A stretch of DNA of 41,672 nucleotides from Gemmatimonadaceae bacterium (GTDB lineage Bacteria > Gemmatimonadota > Gemmatimonadetes > Gemmatimonadales > Gemmatimonadaceae), in the NCBI GenBank assembly GCA_025453875.1, contig JALOPN010000006.1, positions 1 to 41,672 of the forward strand, in the 5' to 3' direction. Below the pieces are notes generated by a model. That model searched no databases. It was given only the letters and a program-made list of their open reading frames with translations, and was not told where the DNA came from. Positions 8,801-16,866 of the stretch are shown piece after piece. The first letter of the stretch is position 1; every line of letters starts with the position of its first letter. The translations under genes and the position numbers were made by a program.

Positions 8801-10571
8801 CAGAGATGTGCAGCACTTGCTCGGTCGCCTCGGGATCATTGGGCGCGTGCGGACCGTCCGCTTTCCGTATGGTCGCGAAGGACGCGTCGGCTATCACGTG
8901 TTCGTCACCGGCGCTGACAACCTGCGTCCGTTCGCAGAGCGTATCGGCCCACAGCTCGTGGCGCCCGCGAAGCGCGCGGCCGTCGCGTCGCTCGAGCTGG
9001 CGCCTGTCGGCAGCGCTTCGAAGGACGTCGTTCCGGTACAGTCCGTGCGAGCACTCGCGCGTACCGCCAAGGCCGCTGCCGGCATCACCTGGCGGCAGGT
9101 CGAGGAGGGTGCGGACGTCTCATCTCGCGACCTTCATCCGACCGGAACGAACGCGGCCAAAAGCGGCTTCACGCGACCGATGGTGAAACGGCTGGCCCGA
9201 TACTTCGACGATCCTGGCCTCACGCGGCTCGCCGAGAGTGATGTCCTCTGGGACCGCGTGGCCTCGATCGAACCGGCCGGCGAGGCGCGCACCTTCGACC
9301 TCGAGATCGAAGGCACGCACAACTTCGTGGCCAATGACATCATCGTCCATAACAGCCACAGCGTCGCCTATTCCGTCCTGTCGTATCACACGGCGTGGCT
9401 CAAGACGCACTATCCCGCCGAGTTCATGGCGGCGTTGCTGTCGTCGCAGATCGGCAAGACGGAAGAAGTCATCAAGTACATCGCCGAAGCCCGCGAGATG
9501 GGGCTCGAAGTGCTCGCCCCCGATGTCAACGAATCGGGGTGGCGATTCACGGTGGTCGGAGATACGCGCGTTCGCTTCGGGCTCGGGGCCATCCGCAACG
9601 TCGGCAAGGGGGGGATCGACTCCCTGCTCGGCGCCCGCGCGGATGGACCGTTCACCTCGCTGCACGACCTCTGCGCGCGCGTGGACCTGCGGCTCTGCAA
9701 CCGGCGGTTCTTCGAAGCGCTGATCGCCGCCGGGGCCTGCGACGGACTCGGCGGCCACCGGGCCCAGTTGCTCGCCGGCCTCGATGCCGCCCTCAACGAG
9801 GCGGCGCTGCGACAGGACGACGCCGCCGCCGGTCAGGTGTCGCTCTTCGGCGATCTCATGGCCGACCCGGTCGCGCCGGCGGCCGCCGCGCACGCGCCGC
9901 TCCCCAACGTGCCCGCCTGGAGCGAATCGGAGCGCCTGCAGCGCGAGAAGGACCTGCTCGGCTTCTACATCTCCGGCCATCCGCTCGAGCCATACCGAAC
10001 AGAATGCGAACTCTTCGCCTCGCACACGGTGGCCCAGCTCGGGACGTGGACCGATCAGCCGCTCACGCTCGGCGTCGTGGTTTCGGCCATCAAGCGCCAG
10101 ATCAGCAAACGCAGCGGTCAGGAGTTCGCCCGGTTGACAGTGGAGGATTTTTCCGGATCTTCCGAGTTGTTGGTGTTCCCTGAAGCCTGGGCCGCCATCG
10201 GCGACCGCATCCGCCCCGACGTCCCGCTCCTTATCAAGGGGGGCTACTCGAAGCGTGATGCCGACGTGGAGAACCCCACGTTCATCGTCGAGAGTGTCAC
10301 CAGGTTCGCGGAACTCCGCGCCAGCGGCGACGTCGCGATCACCATCGATCTCGTGAGTGGACTCGATTTGCCCGCTGGCGTGATGGAGGATGTGCGGCGT
10401 GCGTTGGATCATCATGTCGGGTCAGCGCCGCTCGAGCTGCGCTGGCGCGACCTTCGCGGGAACGACGTGCGATTCCGCTCGCGCAGTCTGACGGTCGCGG
10501 CCACACCGCACGCGCTGTCCGATCTGCGCGCGCTGCTGGGGCCTGAACAGGTGCGGCTGGTTCGCGCCTGA
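5808..10571 (+). CDS. dnaE: DNA polymerase III alpha subunit with in-frame intein
   Basis: This is the replicative polymerase subunit that extends DNA at the fork. The start is the ATG giving MSFVHLHCHSEFSLLDG, the usual family beginning; the track's start is 13 codons too early. The PHP domain comes first and keeps HLHCH, ITDHGNM, GMEAY and NDAHF, a full-looking metal set. The palm follows, with GRGSAAGSLVAYALG, PDVDVDF (catalytic Asp about 399 and 401) and KMDFLGL (Asp about 561). A 427-residue intein sits between GRYGFNK and SHSVAYS. Then come the fingers and helix-hairpin-helix region, with an OB fold near LGVVVSAIKRQ. The ORF encodes 1587 residues; the spliced protein would be 1160, the size of the E. 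coli subunit. The start lies close to the divergent aminopeptidase gene, and accA follows after 60 bases. Confidence 0.97.
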   Translation: MSFVHLHCHSEFSLLDGANRIGDLIKRAQSFEQPALAITDHGNMHAAWLFQEAARKAGVKPILGMEAYVAPGDRRLKQRAAPGQKSNYHLVLLARDLTGYRNLVKLSSLAYTEGFYGKPRVDRELLAQYHEGIIVTSACMAGEVASHLLEGRDDEAAAVAAWYAELFKGRYYLEVQAHRSEGQDALNAKVFALADRLGLPVVATNDAHFLAHEDHDAHDVLLCIGLGKDRSDRDRMRYDDGLYFKSAPEIAAHFPGRPEVLEHTLAIADSVDVQFAKKYYVPSFPLPEGIETENDLLIKLSTEGAKARYGDPLRDEVRERLEYELGVITTTGYAGYFLITADFIKAARDRGIPVGPGRGSAAGSLVAYALGITDVCPLEFDLLFERFLNPERVSMPDVDVDFCFERRGEVIEYVRQKYGKDSVGQIVTFGTMKSRAAIKDVGRTLGFTPAETDALAKLVPNAPNNSLTVKEAVEQVPDVKKLYEGDERYRQLLDYAIKLEGLSRHTGVHAAGVVIAPGPLDEFVPICTQASKGAGAGEEERVIVTQYDMTCLEKAGMLKMDFLGLTTLTVITDTIKLVKETRGIDVVLETRGFTDPETYRVLRAGRTGGVFQFESPLATDVLKRMRCDRFDDLVASNALLRPGPLDAGMHNVYIKRKRGDEPVEYALPELEPILSNTYGVITYQEQVMRIAQVLAGISLAEADVLRKAVGKKDAELIRKELGKFKEKAVAKGHDPAIIEELAGQIETFGRYGFNKCLVGDTEIFDASTGRRVRIEDVYDRRASISAVTTCDVDTLRLQRGRVLDVMDNGVRPVFTLHTESGRSITATGNHPFLACDGWRELSTLSIGEHIAVPRALPGVGTAEWPEHAVVALGHLLAEGNLCHPTGLYYYNQDEASIADFVNAAERFDNVRCTRATQRGTASIYTARIERNAPNGIVEWARSLGLLGATAASKRVPDDAFTLTDAQLGILLGRLWDGDGHVNVRDRSAFYATASAQLARDVQHLLGRLGIIGRVRTVRFPYGREGRVGYHVFVTGADNLRPFAERIGPQLVAPAKRAAVASLELAPVGSASKDVVPVQSVRALARTAKAAAGITWRQVEEGADVSSRDLHPTGTNAAKSGFTRPMVKRLARYFDDPGLTRLAESDVLWDRVASIEPAGEARTFDLEIEGTHNFVANDIIVHNSHSVAYSVLSYHTAWLKTHYPAEFMAALLSSQIGKTEEVIKYIAEAREMGLEVLAPDVNESGWRFTVVGDTRVRFGLGAIRNVGKGGIDSLLGARADGPFTSLHDLCARVDLRLCNRRFFEALIAAGACDGLGGHRAQLLAGLDAALNEAALRQDDAAAGQVSLFGDLMADPVAPAAAAHAPLPNVPAWSESERLQREKDLLGFYISGHPLEPYRTECELFASHTVAQLGTWTDQPLTLGVVVSAIKRQISKRSGQEFARLTVEDFSGSSELLVFPEAWAAIGDRIRPDVPLLIKGGYSKRDADVENPTFIVESVTRFAELRASGDVAITIDLVSGLDLPAGVMEDVRRALDHHVGSAPLELRWRDLRGNDVRFRSRSLTVAATPHALSDLRALLGPEQVRLVRA
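8073..9353 (+). other. DnaE intein with LAGLIDADG-type homing endonuclease domain
   Basis: This is a self-splicing protein insert of 427 residues. It begins with Cys1 (CLVGDTEIFD, block A), has the block B motif TATGNHPFL, and ends with FDLEIEGTHNFVANDIIVHN (blocks F and G: penultimate His, final Asn). The +1 extein residue is Ser (SHSVAYS). Between the splicing halves are two dodecapeptide-like motifs, LGHLLAEGN and LLGRLWDGDGHV, each with an acidic catalytic residue, so the homing endonuclease could still cut. All splicing residues are present, so splicing should work. The insertion point is in the conserved polymerase segment FNK/SHS, three residues downstream of the Tyr/Cys-Phe-Asn junction used by the cyanobacterial split DnaE intein. 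Confidence 0.95.
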
Positions 10572-10594
10572 ATGCAGTTTCACGTGGTTTGTGC

Positions 10595-10613
10595 GCGCGC
10601 CGTGCTGGCGCGC
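10595..10613 (+). terminator. GC-rich hairpin between dnaE and accA
   Basis: GCGCGCC and GGCGCGC form a perfect 7-bp stem with a 5-base loop, 24 bases after the dnaE stop. No T-run follows, so it may only attenuate transcription or be incidental in GC-rich DNA. Confidence 0.3.
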
Positions 10614-10631
10614 TGACTCTCATACATTCCC

Positions 10632-11597
10632 ATGGCCGCACCCTTGCTCGACTTCGAACGGCCGATCGCCGACCTGGAACGTCAGATCGACGAACTGCGT
10701 CGAATGGCCGGCGATCAGGACCTCGACGTCGCCGCCGAACTCGCGCCGCTGGAGCAGAAGCTGCAGGCGCTGCGCGTCGCGATCTATCGCGATCTCACGC
10801 CGCTGCAGCGCGTGCAAGTCGCGCGCAATGCGAAGCGCCCGTTCACCCTCGACTACATCCGCCTCGCCTTCACCGACTTCGTCGAGCTGCATGGCGACCG
10901 CGCGTTTCGTGAAGACGCCGCCATTGTGGGCGGATGGGCACGACTCGACGGGGAAACCGTCATGGTGATCGGCCACCAACGTGGGCGCGACACGAAGGAG
11001 AACATCAAGCGCAACTTCGGCATGCCCCACCCGGAGGGGTACCGCAAGGCGCTCCGCTTGATGAAGCTGGCCGAGAAGTTCCAGGTGCCGATCATCACGC
11101 TGATCGACACCCCCGGTGCCTGGGCAGGCCTCGGTGCCGAAGAACGTGGCCAGAGCGAAGCGATCGCGCGCAACCTCTTCGAGATGAGTCGCCTCGAGGT
11201 GCCCATTCTCGCCACCGTCATCGGTGAAGGCGGCTCCGGTGGTGCGCTCGCGCTTGGTGTGGCCGACCGTGTGTTCATGTTCGAAAATGCGGTCTACTCG
11301 GTGATCACCGTCGAAGGGTGCGCCGCCATCCTCTGGAAGGACGGCAAGAGCCCCGAGATGCGCGACAAGGCAGCGAGCGCGCTCCGCATCACGGCGCAGG
11401 ATCTGTTCGACCTGCGTGTGATCGACGAGATCATCGCCGAACCGATCGGCGGTGCACACTCGAATCACGAAGCCACTGCGGCGTCCCTGAAGGAAACGCT
11501 GGTCCGTCACCTTGACGAACTGCGCAAGCTCAAGCCGGAGCGACTCGTGCGGCGCCGTCGCGAGAAGTTCCTGCGGATGGGACAGTTCATCGAGTGA
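10632..11597 (+). CDS. accA: Acetyl-CoA carboxylase carboxyltransferase subunit alpha
   Basis: This is the alpha subunit of the carboxyltransferase that moves the carboxyl group from biotin to acetyl-CoA, forming malonyl-CoA for fatty acid synthesis. It works in the cytoplasm with AccD, which is not in this window. The 321-residue length is standard. The N-terminus FERPIADLERQIDELR, the IIGHQRG-like stretch VIGHQRGRDTKENI, FGMPHPEGYRKALRLMKLA, IDTPGAWAGLGAEERGQSEA, IGEGGSGGALALGVADRV and the LWKDG segment are diagnostic. The usual C-terminal region (GGAHSNHEATAASLKETLV) is complete. The ATG at 10632 follows a short spacer with no clear Shine-Dalgarno. The ricT-like gene starts 7 bases after its stop, so the two are probably cotranscribed. 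Confidence 0.97.
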   Translation: MAAPLLDFERPIADLERQIDELRRMAGDQDLDVAAELAPLEQKLQALRVAIYRDLTPLQRVQVARNAKRPFTLDYIRLAFTDFVELHGDRAFREDAAIVGGWARLDGETVMVIGHQRGRDTKENIKRNFGMPHPEGYRKALRLMKLAEKFQVPIITLIDTPGAWAGLGAEERGQSEAIARNLFEMSRLEVPILATVIGEGGSGGALALGVADRVFMFENAVYSVITVEGCAAILWKDGKSPEMRDKAASALRITAQDLFDLRVIDEIIAEPIGGAHSNHEATAASLKETLVRHLDELRKLKPERLVRRRREKFLRMGQFIE

Positions 11598-11604
11598 GCA
11601 GCGC

Positions 11605-12846
11605 ATGACACACCTCATCGAGGTGGCGTTCGGCGGCAACCGCAAGGCGTTCTATCTGTGGGAGGGCGAAGCGCCTCCCGCGGTGAACTCGCCCGTCATC
11701 GTGGAGGCGGACCGAGGCGAAGACCTGGGTCGTGTGCACGCCGTTGGCGAACTCGCCGAACGGCGCTGCAACGGCTGCAGTCATGGCTGCGGCACCGACA
11801 CGCGCCCCACGGACCGTGCGCTGCGCGTTGCCACGGCGGCGGAACTCGCGCGCGCATCGACGCTGCGCGAGGAGAATGAGGTTGCGCGCCGCACCACGCA
11901 CGAGCGCACGCGCGCGGCCGGCCTCGGCATGAAGATCTCCGACGCTGAATGGCAGTGGGATCGACGCAAGCTCACGATCTATTTCACCGCCGAGAAGCGC
12001 GTCGACTTCCGCAATCTGGTGCGCGAACTCGCCGCGCACTTCCGGGCGCGCATCGAGCTGCGACAGATCGGCGTGCGTGATGAAGCCAAGCGACTCTCCG
12101 GCATTGGACGGTGCGGCCGCGAATACTGCTCGGCCAGCTGGCTACCTGATCTGCGGCCGGTCAACCTTGGCGTCGCCAAGGATCAGCGACTCTCGCTCAA
12201 CCCGACCCAGATCTCCGGCGCGTGCGGCCGCTTGATGTGCTGTCTGCGGTACGAGCACGATTTCTACGTGCAGAGTCGGCGTCGCTTCCCCAAGGAAGGA
12301 CGAATCCTCCGCACGGCGCAGGGCGAGGAGAAGGTGCTCGCGATCGACATCTTCCGCGATACCGTCACGTTGCGGGGCGTCGAGGGCGAGACGCGCATCG
12401 TGCCGCTCGCCGACCTTCGCGTCGAGACGGAACACGCCGGTGGCGCCGCACTCGGTGTTGGCGTCGCATCGAGCGACACGGTTGCCGTGGTCGATGAGCC
12501 ACCCGATGAGCACGCCGCCTCGTACCTCGAGGACGCCCCCAGCGGCATGCCCGACAACGCACCGCCGCGTAGCGCTCTGCCCGGCAACGCGCCAGGCAGC
12601 ATCGCGCCGGCACCGTCGGAGGTGCTTTCGCCGAACGGCCTCGATGATGCAGACGACGGCGATGATGACGAGTCGGATGACGCGCCGGCGGCAGGCGCCA
12701 CCACCTCGGACGACGACGCCCCGCGCCGCAAGCGACGCCGTGGCCGCCGCGGTGGACGCCGAGCGCGCGGCGAGCGCCCAGCACGTGACGCCGGGACCGA
12801 CGCGCCGCGTGGTCCAGACAACATTTCTCCTGCTTCGGACTCCTGA
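11605..12846 (+). CDS. PSP1-domain protein, RicT/YaaT-like, with acidic-then-basic tail
   Basis: This 413-residue protein matches the PSP1/RicT family. In Bacillus subtilis RicT is part of the Y-complex that adjusts RNase Y cleavage and carries iron-sulfur clusters. Conserved pieces are CNGCSHGCG, GRCGREYCSASWLPD, VNLGVAKDQ and ISGACGRLMCCLRYEHDFY, which give the cysteines expected for cluster ligation. The conserved domain ends near residue 280. The rest is low complexity: an Ala/Pro-rich linker, an Asp-rich run (DDADDGDDDESDD) and an Arg-rich tail (RRKRRRGRRGGRRARG) that could bind RNA or ribosomes. The track's start at 11512 lies inside accA; the ATG at 11605 gives the family start MTHLIEVAFGG. 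The metG gene begins two bases after its stop. Confidence 0.9.
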   Translation: MTHLIEVAFGGNRKAFYLWEGEAPPAVNSPVIVEADRGEDLGRVHAVGELAERRCNGCSHGCGTDTRPTDRALRVATAAELARASTLREENEVARRTTHERTRAAGLGMKISDAEWQWDRRKLTIYFTAEKRVDFRNLVRELAAHFRARIELRQIGVRDEAKRLSGIGRCGREYCSASWLPDLRPVNLGVAKDQRLSLNPTQISGACGRLMCCLRYEHDFYVQSRRRFPKEGRILRTAQGEEKVLAIDIFRDTVTLRGVEGETRIVPLADLRVETEHAGGAALGVGVASSDTVAVVDEPPDEHAASYLEDAPSGMPDNAPPRSALPGNAPGSIAPAPSEVLSPNGLDDADDGDDDESDDAPAAGATTSDDDAPRRKRRRGRRGGRRARGERPARDAGTDAPRGPDNISPASDS

Positions 12847-12848
12847 AC

Positions 12849-14396
12849 GTGTCCCGCTTCTATCTCACCACCGCGATCGACTACGCGAACGGTGATCCGC
12901 ATCTCGGCCACGCCCTCGAAAAGATCGGGGCCGATGTCATCGCGCGGTATCAGCGCGCCGCGGGACTCGACGTGCATTTCATGATCGGCATGGATGAGCA
13001 CGGACAGAAGGTGGCGCAGACCGCCGCTGCGCAGGGGAGTGAACCCCAGGCATTCACCGACCGGATCGCCGAACGGTTCCTCGCCACGTGGGAGAAGCTC
13101 GGCATCAGTCATGATCAGTTCATTCGCACCACCACGCCGCACCACAAGGCGGGTGTGCAAGCGCTGATTCGTCGTATCGCCGAGCGACAGCCGGACGACT
13201 TCTACGAGCAGAGCTATCGTGGTCTGTACTGCGTGGGATGCGAGGCCTTCAAGCAACCCGCCGATATTGTCGACGGACGATGCGTCCTCCATCCCACCCG
13301 CACGCTGGAGGAGGTCGAAGAACGCAACTGGTTCTTCCGCCTCTCGAAGTACGCACCGTTCCTTCGCGCCCACATCGAGGGCAATCCCCAGTTCGTGCAG
13401 CCGATCAGTCGGCGCAACGAGATTCTCGGCCTGCTCGATCAGGGGCTCGAGGATATCTCCGCCAGCCGCTCGCGCCTCTCCTGGGCGGTCCCGTTCCCGA
13501 TGCCTCTGTCCACCGGCGAAGTGCAAGGGACATACGTGTGGTTCGACGCGCTCCCCAACTATCTCACCGGCACCGGTTTCCCGGATGGAGACTGGGAATC
13601 ACGCTGGCCGGCGCAGCTTCACATCATCGGCAAGGACATCACGCGCTTTCACGTCGTGATCTGGCCCGCCATGCTGCACGCGGCAGGGCTGCCGCTGCCC
13701 GAACAGGTCTGGGCGCACGGTTTCGTGCAGCTGGGTGGTGAGCGCTTCTCGAAGAGCGCCGGTGTGAAGCTCGATCTGCACGAAGCGATCGACCGATTCG
13801 GTGCCGATGCGTTCCGCTACGTCCTGTTGCGCGAAGTACCGTTCGACGGCGATGGCAACTTCTCGTGGGAACGCTTCGAGGAGCGCTACACGTCCGATCT
13901 CGCCAACGCGCTCGGCAACCTCGCCAGCCGCGCCGTCGCCATGGTCGAGAAGTATCGTGGTGGCGTGGTGCCCGTCGCTGCCGCGCCCGATGATGAAGCC
14001 GGTGATCACGATGATGTGCGCGCCTACCACGCCGCCATGAACGGCAGCCGCGGTTGGCTGCTGCACGACGGTATCTCCGCGGTTGCGCGTCAGGTGGCGC
14101 GCGCCAACGAGTTCACCCAGCAGAGCGCACCGTGGCAGTTGGCGAAGGACGCGACGCAGGCCGACGCACTCGATGTCGTGCTCGCGTCGCTCATCCGACG
14201 GCTCGCACGCTGCACCATGCAACTCGCGCCGTTCATGCCCAACAAGTGCGCACAACTCTGGCGCACGCTTGGCGCACCGTCGTCGCTCGCGGCGCTGCAG
14301 TTCGACGCCCTTTCGAGCCTCGACGTGGCGGGGTGGCGGGTGACGAAGGGCGATCCGCTCTTCCCGCGGCCAGTCGCTCCCGCCGAGCCGAGCTGA
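12849..14396 (+). CDS. metG: Methionyl-tRNA synthetase
   Basis: This class I synthetase charges initiator and elongator tRNA-Met. It has 515 residues and starts with GTG right after the ricT-like stop. The ATP-binding HIGH box appears as HLGH (residues 18-21), and the KMSKS loop as FSKSAG near residue 300. A CVGCE knuckle followed by a further Cys and His (DGRCVLH) forms the connective-peptide zinc site. TYVWFDALPNYLTGTGF and IIGKDITRFHVVIWPAML are typical. The anticodon-binding helical domain follows (FTQQSAPWQLAKD), and the C-terminal tRNA-binding extension found in some MetG proteins is absent. It is the last gene before a hairpin, so accA, the ricT-like gene and metG may be one unit. Confidence 0.96.
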   Translation: MSRFYLTTAIDYANGDPHLGHALEKIGADVIARYQRAAGLDVHFMIGMDEHGQKVAQTAAAQGSEPQAFTDRIAERFLATWEKLGISHDQFIRTTTPHHKAGVQALIRRIAERQPDDFYEQSYRGLYCVGCEAFKQPADIVDGRCVLHPTRTLEEVEERNWFFRLSKYAPFLRAHIEGNPQFVQPISRRNEILGLLDQGLEDISASRSRLSWAVPFPMPLSTGEVQGTYVWFDALPNYLTGTGFPDGDWESRWPAQLHIIGKDITRFHVVIWPAMLHAAGLPLPEQVWAHGFVQLGGERFSKSAGVKLDLHEAIDRFGADAFRYVLLREVPFDGDGNFSWERFEERYTSDLANALGNLASRAVAMVEKYRGGVVPVAAAPDDEAGDHDDVRAYHAAMNGSRGWLLHDGISAVARQVARANEFTQQSAPWQLAKDATQADALDVVLASLIRRLARCTMQLAPFMPNKCAQLWRTLGAPSSLAALQFDALSSLDVAGWRVTKGDPLFPRPVAPAEPS

Positions 14397-14402
14397 CGTC
14401 GA

Positions 14403-14430
14403 GGGCCTCGGAAGGTCACCGCCGAGGCCC
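14403..14430 (+). terminator. Hairpin after metG
   Basis: GGGCCTCGG and CCGAGGCCC form a perfect 9-bp stem around a 10-base loop, 7 bases after the metG stop. It is followed by AATTC rather than a T-run, so it is a terminator-like hairpin and possibly not fully efficient. Confidence 0.55.
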
Positions 14431-14470
14431 AATTCATCACAGCTTGACGCAACCCCACGTCGGCTCGCAC

Positions 14471-16285
14471 ATGCGCCTTGGAGATGCACACAACGGTCGG
14501 CTCTGCCGCGCGACCCGCCGCAAGGGCGAGCGCGTCGGCGAGCGCCGGACCCGCCGAGGCTTCGCCCTCGAAGCGGTCCTGCTGCTCATGCTCATCTTCG
14601 CCGTCATCGTCATGGCCGGCCTCTCGGCCGTGCAGACGCTGACGCGCACGTCCGCCATCGACTATCGCAGTACCCAGGTGGCGTACGCGGCCGAAGCCGG
14701 TGCCGATGACATCATGTCGCAGCTCGATGCGGCCATGCAGGACGGAGTGATCGGTGCCACCGACATCGCGGGCCTCGCCAGTCCGGCGCTGCCCGGCTTC
14801 GCATTCGATACGGATACGCGCACCACGGCAGCGCCGGAAGCGCGCACGATCACCTCCGGTCCCTTCGCCGGCCTGATTTCGCTCAATCAGCCCATCGACA
14901 TCGAGGTGACCGCCACCGACTCCATGCGCAACCGCAGTCAGGTGGTGCTCTCGGTGAACGCGCAGAGCATTCCGCTCTTCCAGTTCGGCGTCTTCTACGA
15001 GGAAGACCTGGAGATCCTGCCGGGCCAACCCATGGTGTTCGCGGGCTGGGTGCACTCCAACTCGAACCTGTACCTGAGTTCCGGCAGCGTCACGTTCCAG
15101 AGTCAGCTCACCACACCAGACAGCGTCTTCTGGCAGCGCAAGGACCGCAACGAGCGACTGAACGGCGTCCGCATTCACAACGCAGCTGGTTCACCGATTC
15201 AACTGGATTTCGACTCGCGCAGCCATGCCGGCGCCGCGTTCGTCACACGCAGCACCACACGCTTCAACAATCGACTCATGTCGGGCGCGAGTGGTGTCCG
15301 TGCCCTGCGGCTGCCGCTGCCGGCCGGCATGAACTCGTACACGCTGATCGAACCGCGCCAGGGTGGCGATAACGCCATGGTGCAGGACGTGAAGCTCGCG
15401 TGGAAGTCGGACTGGTACATCGAGCTCGACGTGGCCAACCTCGCGACGCCGTGCGCCAGCATGGTGCAGGCACGCGCGGCCGGCCGCGCCCTGCCGACCG
15501 CCGCGCAGTGCGCCGCGATCTTCACCGGGCGCCCGAACGCTTTCTTCGATGGTCGTGAAGACCTGCGGCCGGACCTCCTCGACGTCAACATGGCCGCATT
15601 GCGCACGTGGGTCGCGGCCGATCCCGGCGGTCGACGCGTCGACATCCTGTATGTGCGATTCACCGGTCGCAATGCGGGTATCACCGAGCGCGACTATCCG
15701 GCCCTTCGCCTCGTGAATGGCGCCGAGTTGCCTGCGTCGTGGTCACCCATCGAGCCGGGCGGACTGTCCATCGCCACCGATCATCCGCTCTACGTTCGCG
15801 GCGATTACAACTCGGTCAACTGGAAGCCGGCCGCCTTCTACGCCGATGCGATCACGTTCCTGAGCAACAACTGGAACGACGGCCTGCAGGCGAACTTCGC
15901 GCGGCGCGCCGCGAGTGCGCTCACCACGGCCAACGTCGCCATCGCCGCCGGCCACTCGGCCACCACGTGTGACTGGCAGCGCGCTGGATGCGGCGCGCCA
16001 ATCTACGGGGGCGGGCTCGAGAACTTTCCTCGCTTCCTCGAGGACTGGGGTGGTGGTCGCATCTTCCGGTACACGGGTTCACTCGTGTCGCTGTTCGAAA
16101 GCGCCAAGTCGACGGGCGATTGGGGTAACACCGTGGACGCCGCGGGCAACGCGCAGGGGGCGTACTACAACCCACCCACGCGCCAGTGGAGCTTCGACCT
16201 GCGCTTCCGCGACCCGCGCATGCTGCCGCCAGGCACACCACGCGTCGGCACGGTGATCCAGACGGCATTCCGCCCGGTGTTCTGA
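14471..16285 (+). CDS. PilX-like pilus assembly protein with large C-terminal domain
   Basis: The ORF gives 604 residues from the ATG at 14471; the track extends it back into metG in another frame. An Arg-rich leader ending RRG is followed by FALEAVLLLMLIFAVIVMAG, a hydrophobic alpha helix like that of type IV prepilins, then QVAYAAEAGADDIMSQL, the motif seen in PilX/GspK-like components. The acidic residue is at position 4 after the predicted cleavage site, not the usual Glu5. The remaining roughly 500 residues are a soluble, probably surface-exposed domain that I do not recognise; it contains two Cys pairs (around CASMVQ/AQCAAIF and TTCDWQRAGCGAP). It is the first gene of a four-gene pseudopilin set, with its stop overlapping the next ATG by one base. 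Function as a pilus tip or minor component is inference. Confidence 0.8.
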   Translation: MRLGDAHNGRLCRATRRKGERVGERRTRRGFALEAVLLLMLIFAVIVMAGLSAVQTLTRTSAIDYRSTQVAYAAEAGADDIMSQLDAAMQDGVIGATDIAGLASPALPGFAFDTDTRTTAAPEARTITSGPFAGLISLNQPIDIEVTATDSMRNRSQVVLSVNAQSIPLFQFGVFYEEDLEILPGQPMVFAGWVHSNSNLYLSSGSVTFQSQLTTPDSVFWQRKDRNERLNGVRIHNAAGSPIQLDFDSRSHAGAAFVTRSTTRFNNRLMSGASGVRALRLPLPAGMNSYTLIEPRQGGDNAMVQDVKLAWKSDWYIELDVANLATPCASMVQARAAGRALPTAAQCAAIFTGRPNAFFDGREDLRPDLLDVNMAALRTWVAADPGGRRVDILYVRFTGRNAGITERDYPALRLVNGAELPASWSPIEPGGLSIATDHPLYVRGDYNSVNWKPAAFYADAITFLSNNWNDGLQANFARRAASALTTANVAIAAGHSATTCDWQRAGCGAPIYGGGLENFPRFLEDWGGGRIFRYTGSLVSLFESAKSTGDWGNTVDAAGNAQGAYYNPPTRQWSFDLRFRDPRMLPPGTPRVGTVIQTAFRPVF

Positions 16286-16866
16286 TGCGCCCCCACCAGA
16301 GACCGCAGCCACGGCGGCGTGGCTTCACGATGATCGAAGTGCTCGTCGTCGTCGCCATGATCGCCGCCATGATGGCGATCATGGGACCGCGCTTTCGCAT
16401 CTCCGACAGCATCGATGTGCAGCTGAGCGGCATGCAGCTCGCGCAGGATGTCGAGCTCTCGCGAACGCGCGCACTCGCCACGAAATCGGACGTCCGACTC
16501 GTCGTGGAGGTGCTCGGTGACAGCGGTGCCTACACGGCCTATCTCGATCTCGATCGCGACGGGACGATTGCGGAGACGCACGATGAGAGCGTCGCCCTGC
16601 GCGGCGTCGGCCGGCGTCCGCTCCGCCCCCGCGTACGGTTCGGCCTCGGCAATGCCTCGCCGTTGCCCAACGATCCAACGGGACAGCCGGTTGGGTTCGC
16701 CGACGGGCGCCTGTTGTTCAACTCGCGTGGCCTCACGGAACCACTCGGGACAGCCGGCGTGATCTATCTCGAAAGCACCGTCAATCCGGATCGCGTCTCG
16801 GCCGTGGCGATTTCGGGGAGTGGCGGCGTCCGCCTCTGGCACTGGAGGGATGGCGAATGGCGATGA
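16285..16866 (+). CDS. Type IV pilin-like / GspH-FimT family pseudopilin
   Basis: The protein has 193 residues. The prepilin peptidase site is RRRG/FTMIEVLVVVAMIAAMM, with Phe1 and Glu5 both present, so it should be processed and assembled. The body has the spacing of FimT/FimU/GspH minor pilins (SGMQLAQDVELSRTRALA, then a beta-rich C-terminal half with AYLDLDRDGTI). The start shares a base with the preceding stop, and its stop overlaps the ATG of the next gene (ATGA). It is probably a minor pilin that primes assembly of a type IV pilus or type II-like secretion pseudopilus. Confidence 0.85.
   Translation: MRPHQRPQPRRRGFTMIEVLVVVAMIAAMMAIMGPRFRISDSIDVQLSGMQLAQDVELSRTRALATKSDVRLVVEVLGDSGAYTAYLDLDRDGTIAETHDESVALRGVGRRPLRPRVRFGLGNASPLPNDPTGQPVGFADGRLLFNSRGLTEPLGTAGVIYLESTVNPDRVSAVAISGSGGVRLWHWRDGEWR

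Noticed and set aside
14054-14470. Extension of the PilX-like ORF into metG
   Set aside because: It overlaps the metG coding sequence in another frame and reads through the hairpin; the pilin leader begins at 14471.
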